NCBI RefSeq assembly: GCF_017591425.1
Contig: NW_024465785.1
Span: 1-64,000, forward strand
Length of the DNA: 64,000 nt
Reading direction: 5' to 3'
Origin: Ochotona curzoniae
Taxonomy: Eukaryota > Chordata > Mammalia > Lagomorpha > Ochotonidae
Positions 33,476-47,320 of the stretch are shown piece after piece. Under the pieces are notes generated by a model, which saw nothing but the letters and a program-made list of their open reading frames with translations, did not search any database and was not told where the DNA came from. Every line of letters starts with the position of its first letter. Position 1 is the first letter of the stretch. The position numbers and the translations under genes are program-made.

Positions 33476-36129
33476 ATCCCACCCCCGGGCTGGGGCCGCC
33501 AGGGGCGTGGCTAGACCCAAGCCCGGGCCGGGAAGAGGGTCGGGGCTGATGCTCGGGGACGTGAGCCCCGGCCACATGGCGGCCAGGGTCCCCAGGCGCA
33601 ATCCAGCTTGTCTCCTGGGAAGCAACCCACAGTCTTCACGCTCCCTCAGAAGACTGTTTCGGGGCGGCTGGACCCCCACGTGCGGCCCTCTTTGGGCTTA
33701 GCGTGGGCGAACAGGTCCAGCCGATCCCACCCCCGGGCTGGGGCCGTCAGGGACGTGGCTAGACCCAAGCCCGGGCCGGGAAGAGGGGCGGGGCTGACGC
33801 TCGGGGACGTGAGCCCTGGCCACATGGCGGCCGGGGTCCCCAGTTGCAATCCAGCTTGTCTCTTGGGAAGCAACCCACAGTCTTCACGCTCCCTCGGAAG
33901 ACTGTTTCGGGGCGGCTGGACCGCCACGCGCGGCCCTCTTTGGGCTAAGCGTGAGCGAGCAGGTCCAGCGGATCCCACCCCCGGGCTGGGGCCGCCAGGG
34001 GCGTGGCTAGACCCAAGCCCGGGCCGGAAAGAGGGGCGGGGCTGACGCTCTTGGACGTGAGCCCTGGCCACATGGCGGCCGGGGTCCCCAGGTGCAATCC
34101 AGCTTGTCTCCTGGGAAGCAACCCACAGTCTTCACGCTCCCTCAGAAGACTGTTTCGGGGCGGCTGGACCCCCACACGCCGCCCTCTTTGGGCTTAGCGT
34201 GGGCAAGCAGGTCCAGCGGATCCCACCCCCGGGCTGGGGCTGCCAGGGGCGTGGCTAGACCCAAGCCCGGGCCGGGAAGAGGGGCGGGGCTGACGCTCGG
34301 GGACGTGAGCCCCGGCCAAATGGCGGCCAGGGTCCCCAGGCGCAATCCAGCTTGTCTCTTGGGAAGCAACCCACAGTCTTCACGCTCCCTCAGAAGGCAG
34401 TTTCGGGGCGGCTGGACCCCCATGTGCGGCCCTCTTTGGGCTTAGCGTCGGCAAGCAGGTACAGAGGATCCCACCCCCGGGCTGGGGCCGTCAGGGGCGT
34501 GGATAGACCCAAGCCCGGGCCTGGAAGAGTGCGGGGCTGACGCTCGTGGATTGAGCCCCGGACACATGGCGGCCGGGGTCCCCAGGCGCAATCCAGCTTG
34601 TCTCTTGGGAAGCAACCCATTCTTCACGCTCCCTCGAAAGGCTGTTTCGGGGCGGCTGGACCCCAATGCACGGCCCTCCTAGGGCTTAGCGTGGACGAGC
34701 AGGTCCAGCCGATCCCACCCCCGGGCTGGGGCCGCCAGGGGCGTGGCTAGACCCAAGCCCGGGCCGGGAAGAGGGGCGGGGCTGATGTTTGGGGACGTGA
34801 GCCCCGGCCACATGGCGGCCAGGGTCCCCAGGCGCAATCCAGCTTGTCTCCTGGGAAGCAACCCACAATCTTCACGCTCCCTCAGAAGACTGTTTCGGGG
34901 AGGGTGCACCCCCATGCGCGGCCCTCTTTGGGCTTAGCGTCGGCAAGCAGGTACAGAGGATCCCACCACCGGGCTGGGGCCGCCAGGGGCGTGGCTAGAC
35001 CCAAGCCCGGGCCGGAAAGAGGGGCGGGGCTGACGCTCAGGGACGTGAGCCCCGGCCACATGGCGGCCAGTGTCCCCAGGCGCAATCCATCTTGTCTCCT
35101 GGGAAGCAACCCACAGTCTTCACGCTCCCTCGGAAGACTGTTTTGGGGCGGCTGGACCCCCACGTGCGGCCCTCTTTGGGCTTAGCGTCGACGAGCAGGT
35201 ACAGCCGATCCCACCCCCGGGCTGGGGCCGCCAGGGGCGTGGCTAGACCCAAGCCCGGGCCGGGAAGAGGGGCGGGGCTGACGCTCAGGGACGTGAGCCC
35301 CGGCCACATCGCGGCCAGTGTCCCCAGGCGCAATCCAGCTTGTCTCCTGGGAAGCCACCCACAGTCTTCACGCTCCCTCACAAGACTGTTTTGGGGCGGC
35401 TGGACCCCCACGCGCCGCCCTCTTTGGGCTTAGCGTCGCCGAGCAGGTCCAGCCGATCCCACCCCCGGGCTGGGGCCGCCAGGGGCGTGGCTAGACCCAA
35501 GCCCGGGCCGGGAAGAGGGGCGGGGCTGAAGCTCGGGGACGTGAGCCCCGGCCACATGGCGGCCAATGTCCCCAGGCGCAATCCAGCTTGTCTCCTGGGA
35601 AGCAACCCACAGTCTTCACGCTCCCTCAGAAGACTGTTACAGGGCGGCTGGACCCCTACGTGCGGCCCTCTTTGGGCTTAGCATGGGCGAAGAGGTCCAG
35701 CCGATCCCACCCCCGGGCTGGGGCCGCCAGGGGCGTGGCTAGACCCAAGCCCGGGCCGGGAAGAGGGGCGGGGCTGACGCTCGGGGACGTGAGCCCCGGC
35801 CACATGGCGGCCAGGGTCCCCAGGCGCAATCCAGCTTGTCTCCTGGGAAGCAACCCACAGTCTTCATGCTCCCTTGGAAGACTGTTTCGGGACGGCTGGA
35901 CCCCCATGTGCGGCCCTCATTGGGCTTAGTGTGGGCGAGCAGGTCCAGCCGATCCCATCCCCGGGCTGGGGCCGCCAGGGGCGTGGCTAGACCCAAGCCC
36001 GGGCCGGGAAGAGGGGCGGGGCTGAAGCTCTTGGACGTGAGCCCCCGGCCACATGGCGGCCGGGGTCCCCAGGTGCAATCCAGCTTGTCTCCTGGGAAGC
36101 AACCCACAGTCTTCACGCTTCCTCGGAAA

Positions 36130-37460
36130 ACAATTTCATGGAGGTTGGACCCCCACGCGCGGCCCTCTTAGGGCTTAGCGTCACCGAGCAGGTCCAGCCG
36201 ATCCCACCCCCGGGCTGGGGCCGCCAGGGGCGTGGCTAGACCCAACCCGGGCAAGGAAGAGGGGCGGGGCTGACGCTCGGGGACGTGAGCCCTGGCCACA
36301 TGGCGGCCAGGGTCCCCAGGCGCAATCCAGCTTGTCTCCTGGGAAGCAACCCACAGTCTTCATGCTCCCTCGGAAGACTGTTTCGGGACGGCAGGACCCC
36401 CATGTGCGGCCCTCTTTGGGCTTAGTGTGGGCGAGCAGGTCCAGCCGATCCCATCCCCGGGCTGGGGCCGCCAGGGGCGTGGCTAGAACCAAGCCCGGGC
36501 CGGGAAGAGGGGCGGGGCTGACGCTCTTGGACGTGAGCCCCGGCCACATGGCGGCCGGGGTCCCCAGGTGCAATCCAGCTTGTCTCCTGGGAAGCAACCC
36601 ACAGTCTTCACGCTTCCTCGGAAAACAATTTCATGGCGGTTGGACCCCCACGCGCGGCCTTCTTAGGGCTTAGCGTCACCGAGCAGGTCCAGCCGATCCC
36701 ACCCCCGGGCTGGGGCCGCCAGGGGCGTGGCTAGAACCAAGCCCGGGCCGGGAAGAGGGGCGGGACTGAAGCTCTTGGACGTGAGCCCCGGCCGCATGGC
36801 GGCCGGTGTCCCCAGGCGCAATCCAGCTTGTCTCCTGGGAAGCAACCCACAGTCTTCACGCTCCCTCAGAAGACTGTTTCAGGGCGGCTGGACCCCCATG
36901 CGCGGCCCTCTTTGGGCTTAGCTTGGGCAAGCAGGTCCAACCGATCCCACCCCCGGGCTGTGTCCGCCAGGGGCGTGGCTAGACCCAAGCCCGGGCCGGA
37001 AAGAGGGGCGGGGCTGACGCTTGTGGACGTGAGCCCCGGCAACATGGCGGCCAGGGTCCCCAGGCGCAATCCAGCTTGTCTCTTGGGAAGCCACCCACAG
37101 TCTTCACGCTCCCTCAGAAGACTGTTTTGGGGCGGCTGGTCCCCCACGCGCGGCCCTCTTTGGGCTTAGCGTCGGCGAGCAGGTACAGGCGATCCCACCC
37201 CCGGGCTGTGGCTGCCAGGGGCGTGGCTAGACCCAAGCCCGGGCTGGGAAGAGGGGCGGGGCTGACGCTCTGGGACGTGAGCCCCGGCCACATGGCGGTC
37301 GGGGTCCCCAGGCGCAATCCAGCTTGTCTCCTGGGAAGCAACCCACAGTCTTCACGCTCCCTCAGAAGACTGTTTCGGGGCGGGTGCACCCCCATGCGCG
37401 GCCCTCTTTGGGCTTAGTGTCGGCGAGCAGGTACAGCCGATCCCACCCCCGGGCTGGGGC
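36130..37460 (+). repeat. Duplicated block C, copy 1
   Basis: This matches about 49500-50830 at a constant offset of 13372 bp (54 units). Shared rare marks include GGACGGCAGGACCCCC, GGGCGGGACTGAAGC, GGGCTGTGTCCGCC and CTGGTCCCCCACG. Confidence 0.85.
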
Positions 37461-37819
37461 CGCCAGGGGCGTGGCTAGAACCAAGCCCGGGCCGGGAAGA
37501 GGGGCGGGGCTGACGCTCTTGGACGTGAGCCCCGGCCACATGGCGGCCGGGGTCCCCAGGTGCAATCCAGCTTGTCTCCTGGGAAGCAACCCTCAGTCTT
37601 CACGCTCCCTCGGAAAACAATTTCATGGCGGTTGGACCCCCACGCGCGGCCCTCTTAGGGCTTAGCGTCACCGAGCAGGTCCAGAGGATCCCACCCCCGG
37701 GCTGGGGCCGCCAGGGGCGTGGCTAGACCCAAGCCCGGGCCGGGAAGAGGGGCGGGGCTGAAGCTCTTGGACGTGAGCCCCGGCCACATGGCGGCCGGTG
37801 TCCCCAGGCGCAATCCAGC

Positions 37820-39500
37820 TTGTCTCCTGGGAAGCAACCCACAGTCTTCACGCTCCCTCAGAAGACTGTTTCGTGGAGGCTGGACCCCTACGTGCGGCCC
37901 TCTTTGGGCTTAGCGTGGGCGAGCAGGTCCAGCCGATCCCACCCCCGGGCTGGGGCCGCCAGGGGCGTGGCTAGACCCAAGCCCGGGCCGGGAAGAGGGG
38001 CGGGGCTGACGTTCGGGGATTGAGCCCCAGCCACATGGCGGCCAGGGTCCCCAGGCGCAATCAAGCTTGTCTCCTGGGAAGCAACCCACAGTCTTCACGC
38101 TCCCTCAGAAGACTGTTTCGGGGAGGGTGCACCCCCATGCGCGTTGACCTCTTTGGGCTTAGCGTCGGCAAGCAGGTCCAGAGGATCCCACCCCCGGGCT
38201 GGGGCCGCCAGGGGCGTGGCTAGACCCAAGCCCGGGCCTGGAAGAGGGCGGGGCTGACGCTCGGGAACGTGTGCCACTGCCACATGGCGGCCAAGGTCCC
38301 CAGGCGCAATCCAGCTTGTCTCTTGGGAAGCAACCCACAGTCTTCACGCTCCCTCGGAAAACAATTTCATGGCGGTTGGACCCCCACGCGCGGCCCTCTT
38401 TGGGCTTAGCCTTGGCGAGCAGGTCCATCTGATCCCACCCCAGGGCTGGGGCCGCCAGGGGCGTGGCTAGACCCAAGCCCGGACCGGGAAGAGGGGCGGG
38501 GCTGACGCTCTTGGACGTGAGCCCCGGCCACATGGCGTCCAGGGTCCCCAGGCGCAATCCAGCTTGTCTCCTGGGAAGCAACCCACAGTCTTCACGCTCC
38601 CTCTGAAGTCTGTTTCGGGGTTGCTGGACCCCCATGCGGGGCCCTCTTTGGGCTTAGTGTCGGCGAGCAGGTCCAGCCGATCCCACCCCTGGGCTGGGGC
38701 CGCCAGGGGCGTGGCTTGACCTAAGCCCGGGCCGGGAAGAGGGGCGGGGCTGATGCTCTTGGACGTGAGCCCCGGCCACATGGCGGCCAGGGTCCCAAGG
38801 TGCAATCCAGCTTGTCTCCTGGGAAGCAACCCACAGTCTTCACGCTCGCTCAGAAGACTGTTTCGGGACGGCTGGACCCCCACGAGCCGCCCTCTTTGGG
38901 CTTAGCGTGGGCAAGCAGGTCCAACCGATCCCACCCCCGGGCTGGGGCCATCAGGGGCGTGGCTAGACCCAAGCCCGGGCCGGGAAGAGGGGCGGGGCTG
39001 ACGCTCGGAGACGTGAGCCCAGGCCACATGGCGGCCGGGGTCCCCAGGTGCAATCCAGCTTGTCTCCTGGGAAGCAACCCACAGTCTTCACGCTCCCTCG
39101 GTAGACTGTTTCGGGGCGGCTGGACCCCCACTCGCGGCCCTCTTAGGGCTTAGCGTCGGCGAGCAGGTCCAGCCGATCCCACCCCAGGGCTGGGGCCGCC
39201 AGGGGCGTGGCTAGAACCACGCCCGGGCCGGGAAGGGGGGCGGGGCTGACGCTCGGGGACGTGAGCCCCGGCCACATGGCGGCCGGGGTCCCCTGGCCCA
39301 ATCAAGCTTGTCTCCTGGGAAGCCACCCACCGTCTTCACGCTCCCTCAGAAGACTGTTTCGGGGAGGGTGCACCCCCATGCGCGGCCCTCTTTGGGCTTA
39401 GCGTCGGCAAGCAGGTCCAGCGGATCCCAACCCCGGGCTGGGGCCGCCAGGGGCGTGGCTAGACCCAAGCCCGGGCCGGGAAGAGGGCGGGGCTGACGCT
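37820..39500 (+). repeat. Duplicated block D, copy 1
   Basis: This matches 62342-64000 at a constant 24522 bp (99 units) and contains a GTTGACC marker unit. Its first half also matches 13.56-14.05 kb and 54.16-54.66 kb. Confidence 0.87.
38066..38314 (+). repeat. Marker monomer with GTTGACC (249 bp), copy 2
   Basis: The insertion starts at 38143, 24262 bp (about 98 units) from copy 1. Its neighbours on both sides match those of the other marker copies. It has GTCCAGAGGATCC where copies 1, 3 and 4 have GTACAGAGGATCC. Confidence 0.88.
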
Positions 39501-41299
39501 CGGGGACGTGAGCCCCGGCCACATGGCGGCCAGGTTCCCCAGGCGCAATCCAGCTTGTCTCCTGGGAAGCAACCCACAGTCTTCATGCTCCCTCAGAAGA
39601 CTGTTTCGGGGCGGCTGGACCCCCACGCGCGGCCCTCTTTGGGCTTAGTGTCGGCGAGCAGGTCCAGCCGATCCCACCCCCGGGCTGGGGCCGCCAGGGG
39701 CGTGGCTAGACCCAAGTCCGGGCCGGGAAGAGGGGAGGGGCTGACGCTCTTGGACGTGAGCACCGGCCACATGGCGGCCAGGGTCCCGAGGCGCAATCCA
39801 GCTTGTCTCCTGGGAAGAAACCCACAGTCTTCACGCTCCCTCGGAAAACAATTTCATGGCGGTTGGACCCCCACGCGTGGCCCTCTTAGGGCTTAGCGTC
39901 GCCGAGCAGGTCCAGCCGATCACACCCCCGGGCTGGGGCCGCCAGGGGCGTGGCTAGAACCAAGCCCGGGCCGGGAAGAGGGGCGGGGCTGATGCTCGGG
40001 GATTGAGCCCCGGCCACATGGCGGCCAGTGTCCCCAGGCGCAAACCATCTTGTCTCCTGGGAAGCCACCCACCGTCTTCACGGTCCCTCAGAAGACTGTT
40101 TCGGGGAGGGTGCACCCCCATGCGCGGCCCTCTTTTGGCTTAGCGTCGGCAAGCAGGTACAGAGGATCCCAACCCCGGGCTGGGGCCGCCAGGGGCGTGG
40201 CTAGACCCAAGCCCGGGCAAGGAAGAGGGGCGGGGCTGACGCTCCTGGACGTGAGCCCTGGCCACATGGCGGCCAGGGTCCCCAGGCGCAATCCAGCTTG
40301 TCTCCTGGGAAGCAACCCACAGTCTTCATGCTCCCTCGGAAGACTGTTTCGGGACGGCTGGACCCCCATGTGCGGCCCTCTTTGGGCTTAGTGTGGGCGA
40401 GCAGGTCCAGGCGATCCCACCCCTGGGCTGGGGCCGCCAGGGGCGTGGCTAGACCCAAGCCCGGGCCGGGAAGAGGGGCGGGGCTGATGCTCTTGGAGGT
40501 GAGCCCCGGCCACATGGCGTCCAGGGTCCCCAGGCGCAATCCAGCTTGTCTCCTGGGAAGCAACCCACAGTCTTCACGCTCCCTCGGAAAACAATTTCAT
40601 GGTGGTTGGACCCCCACGCACGGCCCTCTTTGGGCTTAGCCTTGGCGAGCAGGTCCATCCGATCCCACCCCAGGGCTGGGGCCGCCAGGGGCGTGGCTAG
40701 ACCCAAGCCCGGACCGGGAAGATGGGCGGGGCTGACGCTCGGGGACGTGAGCCCCGGCCACATGGCGTCCAGGGTCCCCAGGCGCAATCCAGCTTGTCTC
40801 CTGGGAAGCAACCCACAGTCTTCACGCTCCCTCTGAAGTCTGTTTCGGGGTTGCTGGACCCCCATGCGGGGCCCTCTTTGGTCTTAGCGTGGGCGAGCAG
40901 GTCCAGCCGATCCCACCCCCGGGCTGGGGCCGCCAGGGGCGTGGCTTGACCTAAGCCCGGGCCGGGAAGAGGGGCGGGGCTGATGCTCTTGGACGTGAGC
41001 CCCGGCCACATGGCTGTCAGTGTCCCCAGGCACAATCCAGCTTGTCTCCTGGGAAGCAACCCACAGTCTTCACGCTCCCTCTGAAGACTGTTTCGGGACG
41101 TCTGGACCCCCACGCACGGCCCTCTATGGGCTTAGCGTGGGCGAGCAGGTCGAGAGGATCCCACCCCCGGGCTGGGGCCGCCAGGGGCGTGGCTAGACCC
41201 AAGCCCGGGCCGGGAAGAGGGTCGGGGCTGACGCTCGGGGATTGAGCCCCGGCCACATGGCGTCCAGGGTCCCCAGGCGCAATCCAGCTTGTCTCCTGG

Positions 41300-43620
41300 G
41301 AAGCAACCCACAGTCTTCACGCTCCCTCAGAAGACTGTTTCGTGGCGGCTGGACCCCTACGTGCGGCCCTCTTTGGGCTTAGCGTGGGCGAGCAGGTCCA
41401 GGCGATCCCACCTCCGGGCTGGGGCCGCCAGGGGCGTGGCTAGACCCAAGCCCGGGCCGGGAAGAGGGGCGGGGCTGACGCTCGGGGATTGAGCCCCGGC
41501 CACATGGCGGCCAGGGTCCCCAGGCCCAATCAAGCTTGTCTCCTGGGAAGCAACCCACAGTCTTCACGCTCCCTCAGAAGACTGTTTCGGGGAGGGTGCA
41601 CCCCCATGCGCGGCCCTCTTTGGGCCTAGCGTCGGCAAGCAGGTCCAGCGGATCCCAACCCCGGGCTGGGGCCATCAGGGGCGTGGCTAGACCCAAGCCC
41701 GGGCCTGGAAGAAGGCGGGGCTGACGCTCGGGAACGTGTGCCACTGCCACATGGCGGCCAAGGTCCCCAGGCGCAATCCAGCTTGTCTCTTGGGAAGCAA
41801 CCCACAGTCTTCACGCTCCCTCAGAAGACTGTTTCGGGGCGGCTGGATCCCCACGAGCGGCCCTCTTTGGGCTTAGCGTTGGCGAGCAGGTCCAGCCGAT
41901 CACACCCCCGGGCTGGGGCCGCCAGGGGCGTGGCTAGACCCAAGCCCGGGCCGGGAAGAGGGGCGGGGCTGACGCTCGGGGACGTGAGCCCCGGCCACAT
42001 GGCGGCCAGGTTCCCCAGGCGCAATCCAGCTTGTCTCCTGGGAAGCAACCCACAGTCTTCATTCTCCCTCAGAAGACTGTTTTGGGGCGGCTGGACCCCC
42101 ACGCGCGGCCGTCTTTGTGCTTAGTGTGGGCGAGCAGGTCCAGCCGATCCCACCCCCCGGCTGGGGCCGCCAGGGGCGTGGCTAGACCCAAGTCTGGGCC
42201 GGGAAGAGGGAAGGGGCTGACGCTCTTGGACGTGAGCACCGGCCACATGGCGGCCAGGGTCCCGAGGCGCAATCCAGCTTGTCTCCTGGGAAGCAACCCA
42301 CAGTCTTCACGCTCCCTCGGAAAACAATTTCATGGCGGTTGGACCCCCACGCGCGGCCCTCTTAGGGCTTAGCGTCGCCGAGCAGGTCCAGAGGATCCCA
42401 CCCCCGGGCTGGGGCCGCCAGGGGCGTGGCTAGAACCAAGCCCGGGCCGGGAAGAGGGGCGGGGCTGACGCTCGGGGATTGAGCCCCGGCCACATGGCGG
42501 CCGGGGTCCCCAGGTGCAATCCAGCTTGTCTCTTGGGAAGCCACCCACCGTCTTCACGGTCCCTCAGAAGACTGTTTCGGGGAGGGTGCACCCCCATGCG
42601 CGGCCCTCTTTTGGCTTAGCGTCGGCAAGCAGGTACAGAGGATCCCACCCCCGGGCTGGGGCCGCCAGGGGCGTGGCTAGACCCAAGTCCGGGCCGGGAA
42701 GAGGGGAGGGGCTGACGCTCTTGGACGTGAGCACCGGCCACATGGCGGCTAGGGTCCCGAGGCGCAATCCAGCTTGTCTCCTGGGAAGCAACCCACAGTC
42801 TTCACGCTCCCTCGGAAGATTGTTTTGGGGCGGCTGGACACCCATGCGCGGCCCTCTTTGGGCTTAGTGTCGGCGAGCAGGTACAGCCGATCCCACCCCC
42901 GGGCTGGGGCCGCCAGGGGCGTGGCTAGAACCAAGCCCGGGCCGGGAAGAGGGGCGGGGCTTATGCTCTTGGAGGTGAGCCCCGGCCACATGGCGGCCGG
43001 GGTCCCCAGGTGCAATCCAGCTTGTCTCCTGGGAAGCAACCCACAGTCTTCACGCTCCCTCGGAAAACAATTTCATGGCGGTTGGACCCCCACGCGCGGC
43101 CCTCTTTGGGCTTAGCCTTGGCGAGCAGGTCCATCCGATCCCACCCCCGGGCTGGGGCCGCCAGGGGCGTGGCTAGACCCAAGCCCGGACCGGGAAGAGG
43201 GGCGGGGCTGACGCTCGGGGACGTGAGCCCCGGCCACATGGCGGCCAGGGTCCCCAGGCGCAATCCAGCTTGTCTCCTGGGAAGCAACCCACAGTCTTCA
43301 CGCTCCCTCTGAAGTCTGTTTCGGGGTTGCTGGACCCCCATGCGGGGCCCTCTTTGGGCTTAGTGTCGGCGAGCAGGTCCAGCCGTTCCCACCCCCGGGC
43401 TGGGGCCGCCAGGGGCGTGGCTTGACCTAAGCCCGGGCCGGGAAGAGGGGCGGGGCTGATGCTCTTGGACGTGAGCCCCGGCCACATGGCGGCCGGGGTC
43501 CCAAGGTGCAATCCAGCTTGTCTCCTGGGAAGCAACCCACAGTCTTCACGCTCCCTCAGAAGACTGTTTCGGGGCGGCTGGACCCCCACGAGCCGCCCTC
43601 TTTGGGCTTAGCGTGGGCAA
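41300..43620 (+). repeat. Duplicated block E, copy 1
   Basis: This matches about 55660-57985 at offsets of 14363-14364 bp (58 units). Shared rare marks are CTTTGGGCCTAGCG, GGAAGAAGGCGGGG, GGGGCTTATGCTC and GAAGATTGTTTTGG. Some internal units differ between the copies. Confidence 0.82.
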
Positions 43621-44700
43621 GCAGGTCCAACCGATCCCACCCCCGGGCTGGGGCCGTCAGGGGCGTGGCTTGACCTAAGCCCGGGGCGGGAAGAGGGGTG
43701 GGGCTGATGCTCTTGGACGTGAGCCCCGGCCACATGGCTGTCAGTGTCCCCAGGCTCAATCCAGTTTGTCTCCTGGGAAGCAACCCACAGTCTTCACGCT
43801 CCCTCAGAAGACTGTTACAGGGCGGCTGGACCCCCATGCGCGGCCCTCTTTGGTCTTAGCGTGGGCGAGCAGATCCAGCCGATCCCACCCTGGGCTGGGG
43901 CCGCCAGGGGCGTGGCTAGACCCAAGCCCGGGCCGGGAAGAGGGGCGGGGCTGACTTTTGGGGACGTGAGACCCGGCCACATGGCGGCCGGGGTCCCCAG
44001 GCGCAATCCAGCTTGTCTCCTGGGAAGCAACCCAGTCTTCACGCTCCCTCAGAAGACTGTTTCTGTGTGGCTGGACCCCCACGCGGGGCCCTCTTTGGGC
44101 TTAGTGTCGGCCAGCAGGTCCAGAGGATCCCACCCCCGGGCTGGGGCCGCCAGGGGCGTGGCTAGACCCAAGCCCGGGCCGGGAAGAGGGGCGGGGCTGA
44201 CGCTCGGGGACGTGAGCCCCGGCCACATGGCGGCCAGGGTCCCCAGGCGCAATCCAGCTTGTCTCCTGGGAAGCAACCCACAGTCTTCATGCTCCCTCAG
44301 AAGACTGTTTTGGGGCGGCTGGACCCCCACGCGCGGCCCTCTTTGGGCTTAGTGTCGGCGAGCAGGTCCAGCCGATCCCACCCCCAGGCTGGGGCCGCCA
44401 GGGGCGTGGCTAGACCCAAGTCCGGGCCGGGAAGAGGGGCGGGGCTGACGCTTGGGGACGTGAGTTCCGGCCACATGGCGGCCAGGGTCCCGAGGCGCAA
44501 TCCAGCTTGTCTCCTGGGAACAACCCACAGTCTTCACGCTCCCTCGGGAAGACTGTTTTGGTGCGGCTGGACCCCCACTTGCGGCCCTCTTTGGCCTTAG
44601 TGTCGGCGAGCAGTTCCAGCCGATCCCACCCCCGGGCTGGGGCCGTCAGGGGCGTGGCTAGTCCCAAGCCCTGGCCGGGAAGAGGGGCGGGGCTGACGCT
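43604..44700 (+). repeat. Recent 1980-bp duplication, copy 1
   Basis: Compared line by line with 45584-46680, about 1.1 kb differs at only one base that I can see (G at 43930 versus T at 45910). The marks CAGTTTGTCTCC, CCCGGGGCGGG and GGGAACAACCC are shared. The first part also matches 30.87-31.4 kb at 12878 bp. Confidence 0.9.
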
Positions 44701-44753
44701 CGGGGACGTGAGCCCCGGCCACATGGCGGCCGGGGTCCCCAGGGGCATTCCAG

Positions 44754-45578
44754 CTTGTCTCCTGGGAAGCAACCCACAGTCTTCACGCTCCCTCGGAAGA
44801 CTGTTTCGGGGCGGCTGGACCCCCACGCGCGGCCCTCTTTGGGCTTAGCGTGGGCGAGCAGGTCCAGCCGATCCCACCCCCGGGCTGGTGCCGCCAGGGG
44901 CGTGGCTAGACCCAAGCCCGGGCTGGGAAGAGGGGCGGGGCTGACGCTCGGGCACGTGAGCCCCGGCCACATGGCGGCCAGGGTACCCAGGCGCAATCCA
45001 GCTTGTCTCCTGGGAAGCAACCCACAGTCTTCACGCTCCCTCAGAAGACTGTTTCGGGGAGGGTGCACCCCAACGCGCGTCCCTCTTTGGGCTTAGCGTG
45101 GGCGAGCAGGTCCAGCCGATCCCACCCCCGGGCTGGGCCTGTTAGGGGCGTGGCTAGACCCAAGCCCGGGCCTGGAAGAGGGCGGGGCTGACGCTCGGGG
45201 ACGTGAGCCCCGGCCACATGGCGGCCGGGGTCCCCAGGGGCATTCCAGCTTGTCTCCTGGGAAGCAACCCACAGTCTTCACGCTCCCTCGGAAGACTGTT
45301 TCGGGGCGGCTGGACCCCCACGCGCGGCCCTCTTTGGGCTTAGCGTGGGCGAGCAGGTCCAGCCGATCCCACCCCCGGGCTGGTGCCGCCAGGGGCGTGG
45401 CTAGACCCAAGCCCGGGCTGGGAAGAGGGGCGGGGCTGACGCTCGGGCACGTGAGCCCCGGCCACATGGCGGCCAGGGTACCCAGGCGCAATCCAGCTTG
45501 TCTCCTGGGAAGCAACCCACAGTCTTCACGCTCCCTCAGAAGACTGTTTCGGGGAGGGTGCACCCCAACGCGCGTCCC
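44754..45578 (+). repeat. 495-bp two-monomer duplication
   Basis: Sequence from 44754 to about 45083 is identical by eye to 45249 to about 45578, a two-unit step of 495 bp. Both carry GGGCTGGTGCCGCC, GGGTACCCAGG and CCCCAACGCGCGTCC. They part at CTCTTTGGG versus CTCTTAGGG. Confidence 0.9.
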
Positions 45579-45583
45579 TCTTA

Positions 45584-46680
45584 GGGCTTAGCGTGGGCAA
45601 GCAGGTCCAACCGATCCCACCCCCGGGCTGGGGCCGTCAGGGGCGTGGCTTGACCTAAGCCCGGGGCGGGAAGAGGGGTGGGGCTGATGCTCTTGGACGT
45701 GAGCCCCGGCCACATGGCTGTCAGTGTCCCCAGGCTCAATCCAGTTTGTCTCCTGGGAAGCAACCCACAGTCTTCACGCTCCCTCAGAAGACTGTTACAG
45801 GGCGGCTGGACCCCCATGCGCGGCCCTCTTTGGTCTTAGCGTGGGCGAGCAGATCCAGCCGATCCCACCCTGGGCTGGGGCCGCCAGGGGCGTGGCTAGA
45901 CCCAAGCCCTGGCCGGGAAGAGGGGCGGGGCTGACTTTTGGGGACGTGAGACCCGGCCACATGGCGGCCGGGGTCCCCAGGCGCAATCCAGCTTGTCTCC
46001 TGGGAAGCAACCCAGTCTTCACGCTCCCTCAGAAGACTGTTTCTGTGTGGCTGGACCCCCACGCGGGGCCCTCTTTGGGCTTAGTGTCGGCCAGCAGGTC
46101 CAGAGGATCCCACCCCCGGGCTGGGGCCGCCAGGGGCGTGGCTAGACCCAAGCCCGGGCCGGGAAGAGGGGCGGGGCTGACGCTCGGGGACGTGAGCCCC
46201 GGCCACATGGCGGCCAGGGTCCCCAGGCGCAATCCAGCTTGTCTCCTGGGAAGCAACCCACAGTCTTCATGCTCCCTCAGAAGACTGTTTTGGGGCGGCT
46301 GGACCCCCACGCGCGGCCCTCTTTGGGCTTAGTGTCGGCGAGCAGGTCCAGCCGATCCCACCCCCAGGCTGGGGCCGCCAGGGGCGTGGCTAGACCCAAG
46401 TCCGGGCCGGGAAGAGGGGCGGGGCTGACGCTTGGGGACGTGAGTTCCGGCCACATGGCGGCCAGGGTCCCGAGGCGCAATCCAGCTTGTCTCCTGGGAA
46501 CAACCCACAGTCTTCACGCTCCCTCGGGAAGACTGTTTTGGTGCGGCTGGACCCCCACTTGCGGCCCTCTTTGGCCTTAGTGTCGGCGAGCAGTTCCAGC
46601 CGATCCCACCCCCGGGCTGGGGCCGTCAGGGGCGTGGCTAGTCCCAAGCCCTGGCCGGGAAGAGGGGCGGGGCTGACGCT
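45584..46680 (+). repeat. Recent 1980-bp duplication, copy 2
   Basis: This is nearly identical to 43604-44700. After it, one extra monomer (about 46681-46928) separates it from the next shared stretch (46929-47311 matching 44701-45083 at 2228 bp). Confidence 0.9.
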
Positions 46681-47320
46681 TGGGGACGTGAGTTCCGGCC
46701 ACATGGAGGCCAGGGTCCTCAGGCGCAATCCAGCTTGTCTCTTGGGAAGCAACCCACAGTCTTCACGCTCCCTCGGAAGACTGTTTCGGGGAGGGTGCAC
46801 CCCCATGTGCGGCCCTCTTTGGTCTTAGCGTGGGCGAGCAGGTACAGCTGATCCCACCCCCAGCCTGGGGCCGTCAGGGTCGTGGCTAGACCCAAGCCCG
46901 GGCTGGGAAGAGGGGCGGGGCTGACGCTCGGGGACGTGAGCCCCGGCCACATGGCGGCCGGGGTCCCCAGGGGCATTCCAGCTTGTCTCCTGGGAAGCAA
47001 CCCACAGTCTTCACGCTCCCTCGGAAGACTGTTTCGGGGCGGCTGGACCCCCACGCGCGGCCCTCTTTGGGCTTAGCGTGGGCGAGCAGGTCCAGCCGAT
47101 CCCACCCCCGGGCTGGTGCCGCCAGGGGCGTGGCTAGACCCAAGCCCGGGCTGGGAAGAGGGGCGGGGCTGACGCTCGGGCACGTGAGCCCCGGCCACAT
47201 GGCGGCCAGGGTACCCAGGCGCAATCCAGCTTGTCTCCTGGGAAGCAACCCACAGTCTTCACGCTCCCTCAGAAGACTGTTTCGGGGAGGGTGCACCCCA
47301 ACGCGCGTCCCTCTTAGGGC

